Assembly: GCA_003864495.1 (NCBI GenBank)
Contig: ML133487.1
Span: forward strand, 682,001 to 746,000
Source: Nemopilema nomurai
Taxonomy: Eukaryota; Cnidaria; Scyphozoa; Rhizostomeae; Rhizostomatidae
Reading direction: 5' to 3'
Length of the DNA: 64,000 nucleotides
Part shown: positions 42,001-54,000 of the stretch, in pieces
Layout: each line of letters opens with the position of its first letter
Numbering within the stretch: position 1 is the stretch's first letter
Translations under genes and position numbers: made by a program
Notes under the pieces: generated by a model
Databases searched by the model: none
What the model saw: only the letters and a program-made list of their open reading frames with translations
What the model was told of the DNA's origin: nothing

Positions 42001-45000
42001 CTCCGAGTCTTCAAAGCGGAGTCGAGTCCTAAATAATCCGGAAAACCATCAATGCAAGTCTCCGCGAAACAGAAACGTCGGGATAGGGGCAAAGGCTTTC
42101 ACAGCGATTGCCAAAGAGAGAATAGTTTTAGCTTGACCGCTAGCGGAACTGTTACTGTTGTTGCCAATGATAAGTTCCCACCACAAAATAATACCAAAAT
42201 TCTCGCTCATTCTAGAATAGGTCCTGCCAATCTGAAAGCTTTTCTAGAAACGCAAGACTTGTGGAACCGAAGATTAAAAGAAGAGGAATACATGATATTA
42301 CACGAAAATAAACTTGAGATAGGGAACTCTTGAAGCATTTATCGTTACATTAGTGTATGTAACATTGGTGTTTTTCGGCATTAGACTATGTAAACGTACG
42401 CAAGTAGCGAAATTACTGTAGACCCCAATGCAAAGCATGCACATAATATTAAATGTATCAGACGCTTTACTTAGACATCTCAAGGTGAACTTTTGCAATT
42501 TTACCACGTTTTAGCACATTACCCCGCAAAGATGGCCCCAGATCGTTGTCTGAAATCGTTTTCAGCTCTGATTTGCATCTAATAAAACTTTCTCTTGCAA
42601 CTTGTAGCTGTAAACACAACAAAATGTCTTTGAGTTCAAGAATACAGTTCCGTCCATTCTTTGTTTTGCTCCATCTCAGGGCAATGTACCGTGTTTGCTT
42701 CACATGGACAAAGGTATGGACTGCTATTTGCAATAACTGCATACTCACTAGACACTAGGCTGACAAAAATGTGCCATAAACACATATACGTTTGAAAATT
42801 ATGACCATTGAATAAAAAATTTGCCAAGCAAACTATTGAGGAAAGAGATAAGGAAAGGACAAAGAAGGAAAGAGAGAACATAGAACAACAGAGACAAATA
42901 GCCTGGTTTCCTTTTTGGTAGGTAGACGTCTCTAACACTGAATTTTAGAGAGGTCATAACTTTTAACCGTTCTACTCTTGGCAAGGATAGGCCAACGCGC
43001 TTAAAGGAGGGGTGGCACGTTTAATAATGGACTGGTCGCAGACTGGCTCCATCAACCACATAATGATAGTGCGGCGAGTCACCGAAGGACTCGAGAACGA
43101 AATCGTATGTCATGTGAAAGATAGAGAATGGTAAAAAGGCGATTGATGTAAGAAGTGGTCGTTAGTGGATGCTGTTAGAGATGCCATGTAGCTAAAAAGA
43201 ACGGCATGCTATTAACAGAACATGGAAGCAACTAGTTTTTCATGCATACTACCCAAAGAAATTTGTTGACTAGTATTCTAGTTCATCGTCATTTACCATT
43301 GTCCAATGAACTGATGGTTTTTTTTAAATGGAGAGAAATTTAGCCAGGAAGACATCTAGCATGTTTCTAAATCAAAGCTGCTTTTACTACGAATCGGCAT
43401 AACGAGAATGTCTTTAGACTGTATAGAAGATGCTTGTCTCAATTTCTCTAAATTTCATGCGTTCTTTTTCGAAATGCGCGAAATGCTTTGAAAACCAGGG
43501 CGTAGCTCAGTTAGAGATTCCTGAGGTGAAAACAGGATCAATGAGGAATAGCTCGATACGTCCGAATTCTAGCAACATTCAGTGAATTCGAAATACTCAA
43601 TGCAAGACGCATCGAGGATTTCGTCATTGAGATAAACATTGTCTCGTGGAATTAGACGGCTAAGCCAAAATTATTCTAAAAATTGGAACTCCCCGACCTT
43701 TCGGTTACACCGTCGCATCTTAAATAACGAAAAGTTTCCTAAAAACGCTGGCTTTAACAAAGTCACAATTATGGGTGGTTTGTAAAGGACTTACTTCATT
43801 CAGAACACTGTCCTTTTGGGCTTTGAAAGAAGCAATTTTGCATCGCTGATGTTCATCCATTTTTGCAAAAGATCGCGCCTCACACCCCCTCCTCCCGCAC
43901 TCCTAAATCTAATCTTCAGCCTTTTTATCGCTCAACATTTGAACTCAGTCTTAAGTTGGATAAAGAACGAAATCTTACTTTTGGGTGCACGACAGTTCTA
44001 AGTAATTTAAATTTAGTTTAATCCTTCCGGTAAGCCATGTAGACACAACATCTTACTTTTGGCTGAGTCCTGTTAATTTTCTACGCCAAGGTAAAAATCC
44101 AGTTCAATCATATGCAACATTTAGAAAACTTCTGGTCTAGATGGCTAATTTTAAGAACAGCTTCAAATGAAACTTATCATTAGCAATTAGAACAAATTTA
44201 AAGGTATAAAATTTATCATAGTGACAGGCCGAGTCATGCAACGTTTAGAAAAATGGCAAAAAAGTGCGTAGAAGGCAAAAAGTTGAAAGAATATTTATAG
44301 ATCCTTTCAGTTACTAAATATTTAAAAATAAAAAACTGGAGCTGCGGGAAAATATGTTGATGCGGTATTGCGATAGAAAGCATTATCGTACCTCCAGGGG
44401 AAGCACAATCGATTGGTGACCCAAATTATTCAGAATGAACAGAATTTGGTCTCAAACCCAAAATGTGGGGAATGACATCGAGGAAAGGACCACCAACTCC
44501 GATTAAGGTTGCATAAAGAAGACAAAATGCGCATGATCATATAAATATATAAACGTCGATAGAAATTGTGTGGCCTGTAGATTCTTTTGCTGTACATTAT
44601 CGATAAAAGAAGCTAGTTTTCTTTGCTAGACATTTTGTGATGGATTTTAAGGCACAAACCGGTTGTATTCTGCTTACCAAAAGCTCAAAGAAGGGTAAAA
44701 ACGTTTGGAACTCCATCCATTTCACCCTGCAAAAATTCTTCTGCTTGCATTTTCATTCATTATCAGGTCTGTCAGATAAAAAGCCCTGTCTTGGTAAAAC
44801 GTTTTAGACATTAGTCTCCACCTGGTCTTTGAAGTGTTTCCTTAAGCTTGATACTTGTATTTTCTTGCTTATGGAAAGAGCTCGTGTGTTGGTATTGTTA
44901 AACCCTTTTGCATTGCACTATTTGAAACTTTAACAATTTGCATTTTGCATTGTAATATTTGAAACTGCCATGTTTCTGATCAAAATGTTTAAAAGATCTA

Positions 45001-46948
45001 ATGAAGTTCAGCTAAGGTACCAAACCCTTTGAGGAAAGTAGCAAGCTAGGTAGACTTCATTTAGAAACTTTTTGCTGCAAGAAATTAGTGATTTGAAGCT
45101 GACTTTTCGTGCACTTGAGGGAATGCTGCCAGTCTATTTGGACCAACTCTACTCAGATAAATCTTGGTAATTCAGAGAGGAGAGAGTTTTTCAGACTTTA
45201 ATGAACACAAGACAGCTGTTTTTAAAAGTGGACGCTTATCCTACGTATACCCTGTCCCACATACTGTACATTCGAACCTGCAGGAGAATGGTTTGAAGGT
45301 TAATCAGAACTGGAACTGGAAGCCTTCAGCAAGGACAAGGAAGACGCTATTTAGGACTGTAAAATAAGTAAAGAATTTAGACTAGAAACTTTTTCGATCT
45401 TCTTTGAAAATAATTCAATTTTAAGTGCACTACAAAGGGTGACATTTAAGTATTTTGTATCTAACTTTTGAATATCACTAAGATGTTTGTCAGTTAGCAG
45501 TAAGAATTGACAGATAGCAAAGAGCGAAAGCTTGATTTGGTCTTAGTCTGTAGAAAGTAGGAGCTGCTGGGTTAATCATTCGAGAGAAGACCGCGCTCGA
45601 AAAGCATAGCTGTCTGCTTCGTTTTGAGTAAAAGCCTATAGGTAAGGAAAATGAGTTGGTAGGACAAGACCTCTTGTTGCAGTAAACAGTCATCAATGCT
45701 GCTAAGAGTCAATGAAATAGGCCCTGTTTTGAAGCCTATTTTGATAAGAAAATTCACTGAAAGACTCATAAAAAATTGTAAGATAAGGCTTTTAGTGCAG
45801 CAAAGGATTTGGCGTGCCAAAAATGGAAATGACAGGTGAGACACAACATGAGAAGGGAAAGAAGGTGCCACTTCTGGCTTCTATGATGAGCCAAGGGCAC
45901 TTTCACGTAGAACTAATCTCAGACAAGTTTGAATAATGTTCCCCGAAATATTTCATGTCACATAAAAAGGAAAAAATGGATATGAGATGGGCCCTGCACA
46001 AGGTACACAGAAATTCCTTCATTTTGCCTCCAAATTGAAATAATACAGAAGGTTTTGGCTTTGAAAGCGATAGGATGAACTAGCACATAATGCAATTTGT
46101 CTGAAAACAAGCTAGAAGTTTATGTCAGAGTTATGTTGTTTGGTAGAGATCTGAAAATTTTATTTTGAATTGTATCAAACGACAGCATGCCTATAAGCCA
46201 CCTAGCCATCTAGCGATTCTTAATAATAAGTCAACAAACAGTATTGAACTAAAAAAGATGTTCTGTGATTTTTCTATATTTAAAGTAGTCTAAGGTCACT
46301 TGATTGAGTGTACGTCAGGCAAAGGAGGGTTGTTTTTTGAGAAAACGTTATGCGACGGGCTTATGTTAACTAAAAGCCCACCATGATGTATTGTAGTGTG
46401 AATAGGCTTTCAGTTAAAAATCATTTTTAAGCAATATTAAGACGGCATTATAAATCTAATTGAATAATTCTTCATGACAGATAGCTATTTCAAATCAATT
46501 GTCAGAGCTTAGGAATAAACGATGTTCAATGTCTTGATGTAAAAAGAGAAGCAGTAGTTAGTTATACGTTACCGTTTTCAGAGGATCCAGAAGACTTTCT
46601 CTCTCTCTTGATGTTCATCCACTGAAAATTAGCTGTGTTCCAGCAGCGCCTCTGTTGACTGTTCTTGCCAGAGGAACCTTTCTTCCAGTTGTTTACGGCT
46701 GTAGTTGGATACTTCAGGCTGTTGTCGTGAAACTCCATTGACTGATATGGGTCAGATCTTGGGGGATATGAGGAGTAGTCAAAGTCAGTGCCATCTTGCA
46801 TCCCCTGGGAGCGTGCATGTGCCTCTTGAGGATCATATGGCACTCCATTGGGAAAGTATTGCAACGTATGAGCATAGCTGTGGCAACTGTACCGACAGGA
46901 GCTCAGATCTCTTGTGGGTAAATGATGCATATTGGAAACCGGGTACAT
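36028..46948 (-). CDS. Hox-class homeodomain transcription factor, two exons, Hox2/Hox3-like
   Basis: Sequence-specific nuclear transcription factor for axial patterning. Exon 1 is 46573-46948 (125 codons plus 1 nt) and exon 2 is 36028-36530; the phase-1 junction forms a glycine codon. The 292-residue protein has a hexapeptide [11 protein letters not shown] at residues 108-118 (PBC/Exd-binding motif), then an unusually long linker of about 60 mostly polar residues, then a canonical 60-residue homeodomain at about 175-234. That domain has L16, F20, W48, F49, Q50, N51 and R53. Helix 3 is [17 protein letters not shown], closest to Hox2/Hox3 and to cnidarian non-anterior Hox genes by recall. V6-C7 in the N-terminal arm is unusual. 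The C-terminus is proline-rich (PPILPPITP). The start is the first ATG (MYPVSN); the frame is open further upstream without ATG. An intron of about 10 kb separates the exons. Confidence 0.9.
36531..46572 (-). other. 10-kb intron of the Hox gene
   Basis: The intron is bounded by a GT donor (46572) and a pyrimidine-rich TTTCAG acceptor (36531), with the hexapeptide and homeodomain on either side, the usual Hox arrangement. Inside I see no exon-like segment with homology. An overlapping pair of plus-strand frames lies at 41936-42333 and a tRNA-like stretch near 43498. Such long Hox introns often hold enhancers, but none can be named from the sequence. Confidence 0.7.
41936..42333 (+). other. Two overlapping open frames antisense in the Hox intron
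   Basis: A 66-codon frame (41936-42136) overlaps a 93-codon frame (42052-42333). Both are rich in Arg, Lys, Asn and Ser. The DNA here is less AT-rich than its surroundings. The arrangement could be a decayed gene with one frameshift. No family is recognised. Confidence 0.2.
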
Positions 46949-48050
46949 GCTTAGGGAAGCTGAGTTCTTGCATAGAATTCCTTCTACAAAGATTCCGGTG
47001 CAAAATTTATTGAAATCGGCTCGACGTGAAGTCTCCAATTATTTTTTAATTCTATCTTTGCACTATCTTGCGATTATGAATTATTCAGCTCTTGAAGAAA
47101 TTATTCTCTAACTAAACCCAACCTTGATTTAGCTTAAACAAATCCAAACCAGCTTTCTCAATATTGGCAGTTAATTTCGACTCAAATATGCTTCTCTTTT
47201 TCAAGGTAATACCATTAAGGCTCAGTAGCCATATCGAATCTTCCTTGAAAAAAATTAGAATAATAATTTGTTGAAGAAACAACAAGATGATGTAATTTCC
47301 TTGAAGGTCTCCTTCGCGAAACCAACGTTGCTTCCTCGCGTTCTTGTCGAACCCACTAACTACCTTCTCAATCCGTCATTTACTCGGTGGGTGCACCAGA
47401 ATGTTTTCCACTGTGATGGCAGTTCTGATCCTCTTGTTCGAGACTTGCTAAATGGAGTACTGCGTTGGGGCTTAAGCAATTTCGTATCGATCTTTGGAAA
47501 ACAAATGTCAGGAATCAGGTGTAAACCATCAAATTAAGGTTGACAAAATCCTCTTCTCCACTGGTTATGAGCTCCAGCAAATATGTGCTTAGAAATGTGC
47601 TATCTTTGGGATAAGAACTCGTAGAATTCCTGGCATTAAGGTTCGCCGAGAACAGCCTTCTCTGTGGAGGGTGCCGAGAACAGCTCCTGCCTCTTCGCCG
47701 TGCAGACAATTTAAGTGTTTACATCATTTCATTACGCTCGCGATTTCGACACGATGCTCAGTCTACTGATGGCTCAATTACACGAGCATTGTCCGCTGAT
47801 TTAATTTGCAGACGGAGAGAGCCACGGTCAGACAAAATATGACGCCATGCTAAGTCAGCGAGATGGCCAATCAGAATTGAGGATTGTGAGAAGTGTAGTC
47901 TGGGTAACGTACAAAGTGATTGTCATAAGATATGGCGGAGGTCGCGTGCGAAATCGTCGAAGCAATCCAATTAGATTTCATTCTTGCCTAGTGGCTCGAA
48001 GTTCCCTTACCGATTCCCAGAGCACAGTACCGGCCAGGGGCTAACACAAA
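46949..48050. promoter_or_regulatory. Presumed Hox upstream region, partly GC-rich
   Basis: DNA just upstream of the Hox start. From about 47640 to 48050 it is visibly richer in G+C and CpG than the surroundings, carries GCCGAGAACAGC twice (about 47645 and 47673), and holds CCAAT-type motifs (for example GGCCAATCAG near 47862). This fits a promoter-proximal region for a minus-strand gene, but no start site can be fixed. Confidence 0.35.
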
Positions 48051-51000
48051 GTCCATCAATGCTCTCGAAAGAAACTGTAGTGTCTAGGTTGCTGTGTTGA
48101 AAGAACGGTTCCTATCTTTACATACCTAGTTCTGCCTTTCGCAACTTTTAGTAACATAATCAACACACCTCCTGGTATGGCTTGTGCTATAGTATCTTTA
48201 TACTATATACTAACTTTATGTATATTTTTGTCTAATATTTTCACTTTTACTTCTCCGTTTCAACTAAATTCTAAAATTCCATCGATTGGATCACCTATTG
48301 CTTTGAACTTACCTAAACTCAGTTATGACTGTTTATTTGTGAAGATTTAAGCAGCCGAGAAATTGTTGAGAGCTTTTTGCAAAATTTAACTTAAAAAGGG
48401 GTTAAAAGTATAAAACTGGGACACAAAGGATTATACAAGGCATGGATTGAAAGGCTTCCTTGTTTATTCCAAGGAGAAAAACAATCTATTACCAGATAAA
48501 ATGAAAACAAGTGCTTTACCAACCCAGCCGTACAATTTCAAGAAACACTCTCACGTTTTACTATTTTATTGTCAGCTATGAATAAGCACTGCATTTTGTT
48601 CGCCAGCCGAATGATCTAGTACACTTTATACCATATTCTCACTCCCTTTTAGCTTGAAGTTCAAAAGAAAGAAATCAAAGTGAAAAAAGTCCTGAAAATT
48701 AAGAGAAAATTATATTTTGTGAGACCGTGGATAGAACTGATCCAGTTAAGATGATTATCGGATGAATAGAATTCTCTTTAAAGTCATACCATTTGAAATA
48801 ACTGAATTGGAAATTCAGAGCGTTTTCAGACTTGGAAAGTCCTGTCAGCTGAACGTGAATGCAACTGCTTAGAGAAACATTCATAGGTATAGAGCCTATC
48901 AGAGCTAGTGTTTATCAGAAAAATATCTATGTTTTGAATTTGTTTGCAATCAGCAGGATCTTCATGATGTGGTTAGGCTGTTGAAAAAAAATTAACATTG
49001 TGCACGCACATTGCTCAGACAAAAGACTTGTGACCGATTTGACATTGCATATTTGACCATTTTGATATTTTAATTTGACATAGCTTGCTTAAGGCACCGC
49101 GAACATTAATGTGCCACTCTAATTTTTCTAATAACATTTTGCAAAAAAGCTCATCATTGTACCAGGGCTACGACCTTTCCCTTCTAAATGTTCATGACAT
49201 TACTGCCTGCATTCATGAAAATGGCCAAAAATGGCCGAAAGAGGGGATTAAGATAGGGGGTCAGTACAGGGGTTTGGGCGGGGGATTAGACAGGGGGTTA
49301 GGACAAGCGGAGTCAGCGACCTACTGCCTTGAGGAAATGAAGTGACATTTGCAAGCGTCAATGCCTTTATCCTATTTCAAAACTTGTTTACATATTTTAT
49401 TCATTAGCACTAAACGTTGGCTCCCACTTCCTTGATTTCTAAGTTCCTGAAACTTTTATCCATACTGAATATTTTTTTCTTTAATTCATTATGTCTTAAC
49501 ATGAATTTTTGAAATTGACGAGTAAACTGTGAGCATGACTGGTTCGTATAAAGGTGTGCTGGTCAAAACAAGGTGCCTCCAGCCGTCAGATAAACCCAGT
49601 TGTATGTCTGCAAAAGTTGGATGCTCAAACAAACCTAATGCTTGCTGTTTCTAAACATATTCGCCCAACGTTAGGGGGAGCAGCATTGAATGCCAAATAT
49701 CCCATGGCTCCCCTCAGAGTTATTCAAGTTAAGTAACTTTTAATTAGACTTCAAAGTAAGTTGCTACGAAAAGCTCTTCTTACCTTTGAATGTTAAATGT
49801 CAAGTATCTTTAGCTTCTGCAAAATGTCTGTCTGTTTGATCGTACTCTAAAACGAACAAAGAAGTCGTGCAATGCAGAAAAGATTCTATTGACTATGTGA
49901 AAAGCTCAATTGTCATGTGACACAGCCAAAAAGATTTCGCACAATTGGAAGCAAAAATTTGGGCACAGCCTCTGCCAAACGTTTTGGAACATCTCTGCCA
50001 GACTTCGATTTTAACTGTTTCCTTTCTCCCCCTGAGCCAAATTTGGGTTTCCATATATTTTTGGGGTTGTCTCCGAAGGTAAGGGGCTGAAGATGTGTTG
50101 AATGGATAAACCGGGTAAATCGAATATTGGTGCAGCATATTATCTTGCAGATTGTGAGCAAGGACTTCTCAAGGGGCATTTCAAATCTGGTTTTTGAAAT
50201 AACGGAAGCAAGTGAGCTTGTACCATATATATAGTAACAATGGTATATGGTAAAAACCATTATATGGTTAACAAAAAATTTAGCAAAGAATGATTCTTAA
50301 GCTTCCAAGGCCCAGTTTCAAGTAATTTGCAACCAACAAATGTCGACAAGTCAACATATCTTCTACAATCTTGGGTGAACTTTTTGATTGTCAGATAATA
50401 ATATACAGAGGAGATGAAATAAAGTGTTATGATGAATGCTACTAAAAAAATCATATAGCTTTCTTGAACTGGATAAAATCCGACTTGTCTCTTGAAGCCC
50501 CAGTTCGATTAGATAACTCGATGCACTACATGAACATAGATATAGCTAGTAGCCCCTGCATTGAGGAAAGAGGAGTGTCTACAAGTAGTGGCGCTCGGTG
50601 CTCATCAGCGATCTATCATGATCCAAGATGCTGTAAATAATCAATAAATCATACGCAGAGTTGATAAGCCTGTCCTTTGAATGCCCGAAAAGGCCAAGTG
50701 CTTGGAAAATCCCGAATTACTGAATCCTCTTTAAATTGTAATTCCTTAAAGTAGTCGGATTGGTCCATATGAAGTCCACCGACTTTGCCTTGATTCATTG
50801 GTTCTTTCCAATCGCATTTTTGTAAAACACGCCCCTCCATTGTGCTTTGGTCTATCTGCTAACAAAAAGTGTAAAAGTGCTTAAAATGTTTGGCTTGAAA
50901 GGGGCTTGAAAATATTAGCATATCAAGCCGTTACTTTGTTCAAGCTGAAATATTCTTTGTTTAGCAATGACTGCCTCTAGACACCCCTTTGGGACATAGA

Positions 51001-54000
51001 CACCCCAAGAAATCTAGTCTAGAATAATCTCAAAAGAAAAGAGGTTTAACAACTGGGTGTCAGTAGGCTCTTATTCGTTGTTAGAGACGCCCCTTTTGCC
51101 TTGTTGGGCCATTTTGTACCAAGACACGCAACCTGTGAGACATGGATAGTGCAGGGCATCATTGGCTTTTGCAGGAAACTTTTCACTAAACTTCTGCAGA
51201 TCTTGCACGCATACCTTAATAGCACATTATTTTACAAGGAATTATTAAACCTAAATGTTGGAGCGCATTTTGCATTTCTCTTGGTCTTGCCCATGTTTTT
51301 AATCCCGGCACAAATCTTCATGGTTTTTGTTGGCTGCAGATTAATCCACTAGATTGTTGTCTCAAATTATTTCAACTCAGAATATATTCATTGACGACAG
51401 GGTCCTTTTACAAGCTTCATCCTGTAACAGACAAATTGTTCCAGGGTTGTAAGGCAGACCAGCAAACTTAGAAAAGAAATCGCCGTTCTAAACAAGAGCG
51501 AGCAAGCGTAATGCTAGAACTTAAATCCCACGAAGATGTTGTGAAAAGGTGTCTTGCCACAAAGTTTGCTAGAAATATAGGCTCGTTACCAAATAAAAAC
51601 GTAAAGATTAAAGTTTACCAAGAATTAGGAAGTGTTCGTCAGCGTAGCAATCCCAGCTTTAAAAAGCAGCGTTATACCTTTCTCAAAAAGTTTGAAGCGT
51701 TTTAAGCGCATCCTTTTGACTAGCGTTTCTCTTTCCGTGAAAGAGATTTCGGGAAACATGTTGATTTGTAGATATATTATTAATTTGTATAATATCAACA
51801 GATATATTGATTTGTAGAATGGAGAATGCAGGGGATGGAGACGAGGAGAAAGATTCGTGCACAAATTTACAGGCTATAACTCTAGAATAACTATTCAAAG
51901 GGCGCTTATCTTTTGATCAACAAGGAAGCACGGTCCCTAAGCTTGTTGCAACATTGAAAGTTTGTAGAGTTTCATGAAGCCAGCAATCTTCATAGAGAAG
52001 CCGTGATCTAGGATAGAAATGCCCATAAGGCCAATTTGTCCCTCAATTGGTCAGTGTTGCTTCGGTACTTTATTATTTGAATCCAGAAAACTAGTAAAGC
52101 TGCTTGACAAAATGTCCAAAAAATCACTGTACGTTGTTTATGTATCACAAAGCAGAAAACTGGTTCTTTAAGAATGTCTTCATTGTTAGTGGTGGTAGTG
52201 CATAATTTGTTAATTGATTTAGTGGCAGTGTATTGAGGAAAAAACCCTCTTTTGCATCACTCCCAAAAAATCTAAAAAGGGGGTCGCATTCATCATTCTA
52301 TGGTTGTGTGAGGTGATGATGTTTCCTTGGTTAATACATACCGTTATATTCTACGCAAGATTCAAATTTCAAGCTTTAAGGCCTTTGATGAAATAAATTT
52401 TTCAGATGGTTGGTGAATTTGTTACACACTTGTTGATATTCAGATGTCATCTGGATTGATTTTTTCCAAAATGAAAGTTTCATGGAAAAGCAGGGAATCT
52501 CATAAAAATCACCTGGTGATATTTCTCAAATCATACATGCTTGCGCAATATGCTGATGGAGCAAGCCAACTGCAATATTAGGCCCCACTCAGTTTCATCC
52601 ATCTTTATGGTACATCCAAATAGAAGTTCGATAACCGTTAACCTTTCCTAAATACCTTATATATATATACCATACAACCGAATACAAAAGCTATCTGAAG
52701 TTATATACCAGGCATTCTTCCTTTAAGAACGAAATTAACAAAGCTAACGCTTTTATCCTTTTCGGTGCTCCTTTTACTGAAACGTTTTTCCATTAATATG
52801 GCTCCACAACTTTCAGTAGCACTTCCCACTTTTCAAGAGTAATCTTTGTTTAAGATTGTTGTCGAATAAAACTGGATGTTGAAGAAGACACGAAAATTGT
52901 TTTGTCCTCAAAACCAACCAGAGATGTAGTAAAAAAGATCACTTCATGATAATGCTATCACACTGAAACTCGAGTCTTAGGCCGGCTACTGTAAAGTCGT
53001 CGGAACAGACTTAAATTTTTGACCTAAAAAGTAGTCTGATATTCATTCACTTTATTAGTCAGTATATTGATATTAAAAATGATTACTTATATCCGCTTTT
53101 GTTTTTCAAGCTAGTAAATGCCCTAAAAGATTCTTTCAACTTGCTGGAAAATTACTTTTTTAGAGAAGCTTCGCTCTTTGTCTTACAGGAAGGACAACGA
53201 GGCAAAGTATTCTACCATCAATTTTACTCAGTCTATAGATCTTTCTTTCTTTTAACTAAAATGTCTCCATGTTACAAGCCGGAAGGACAGTTCTCATAGT
53301 TGTCAGCTTATCAGCTCCTTGTTAAAATTAGAGCTCCTTAGATGCATTTCCTAAGCTTTGGATTTGACGTCCTAGTTGAACTAAGTTGCCTCAACGAGTG
53401 TGAGTTGTTTCATGTTGTCTCGACTCGTTATTTACTCAAAAGTTCTCTATTTATCCGAAGCTGTTATTGCTTTAGAGCCAGTACCTCGAGATGAAGTATG
53501 TTATAGGAACTCCTGGAGTAGCCAGCCTTGTTAAGTATCCTCGAGACTTTAGTCCATATGGCTAGCGTATAACGGTTCCTTTCAATTGGAAATAAAAGTC
53601 TCCTTCAAAGGTTTCTTCCAGTGATAGAAAGATACGATATACATGGTACAGTCTACGCCCAAATAAATTTACATGCATTCTCGTAGCTACGAAGGAAAGT
53701 CCTACAATTCTTCCAGGAAGATTAAGCAAAATATAATTTGATTTCAAGGAGTTTATCTATTTCAGCATTTGTACAAAGGTTGTGCGAATGCGCACTGCAA
53801 TGATCATCGAAACGATAAAGTGCATCCGGTATCAAAAAGAACAAAGATCGATGCTTTCAGCGAGAAAAGACCTGGAACTTCAACAAGATACCAGCAATTT
53901 ACCAGAAAACTGGCTGAAAGAAGGAGCAAGACAGGCCTACTTCTTGTTCCTCTCAGTTAATCACCCAGTCACCCAATCTCAACCTCGATAGATAGATAAT

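Noticed and set aside
50222..50275. ACCATATA/TATATGGT inverted repeats in TA-rich DNA
   Set aside because: Short AT-rich palindromes are expected by chance at this base composition.
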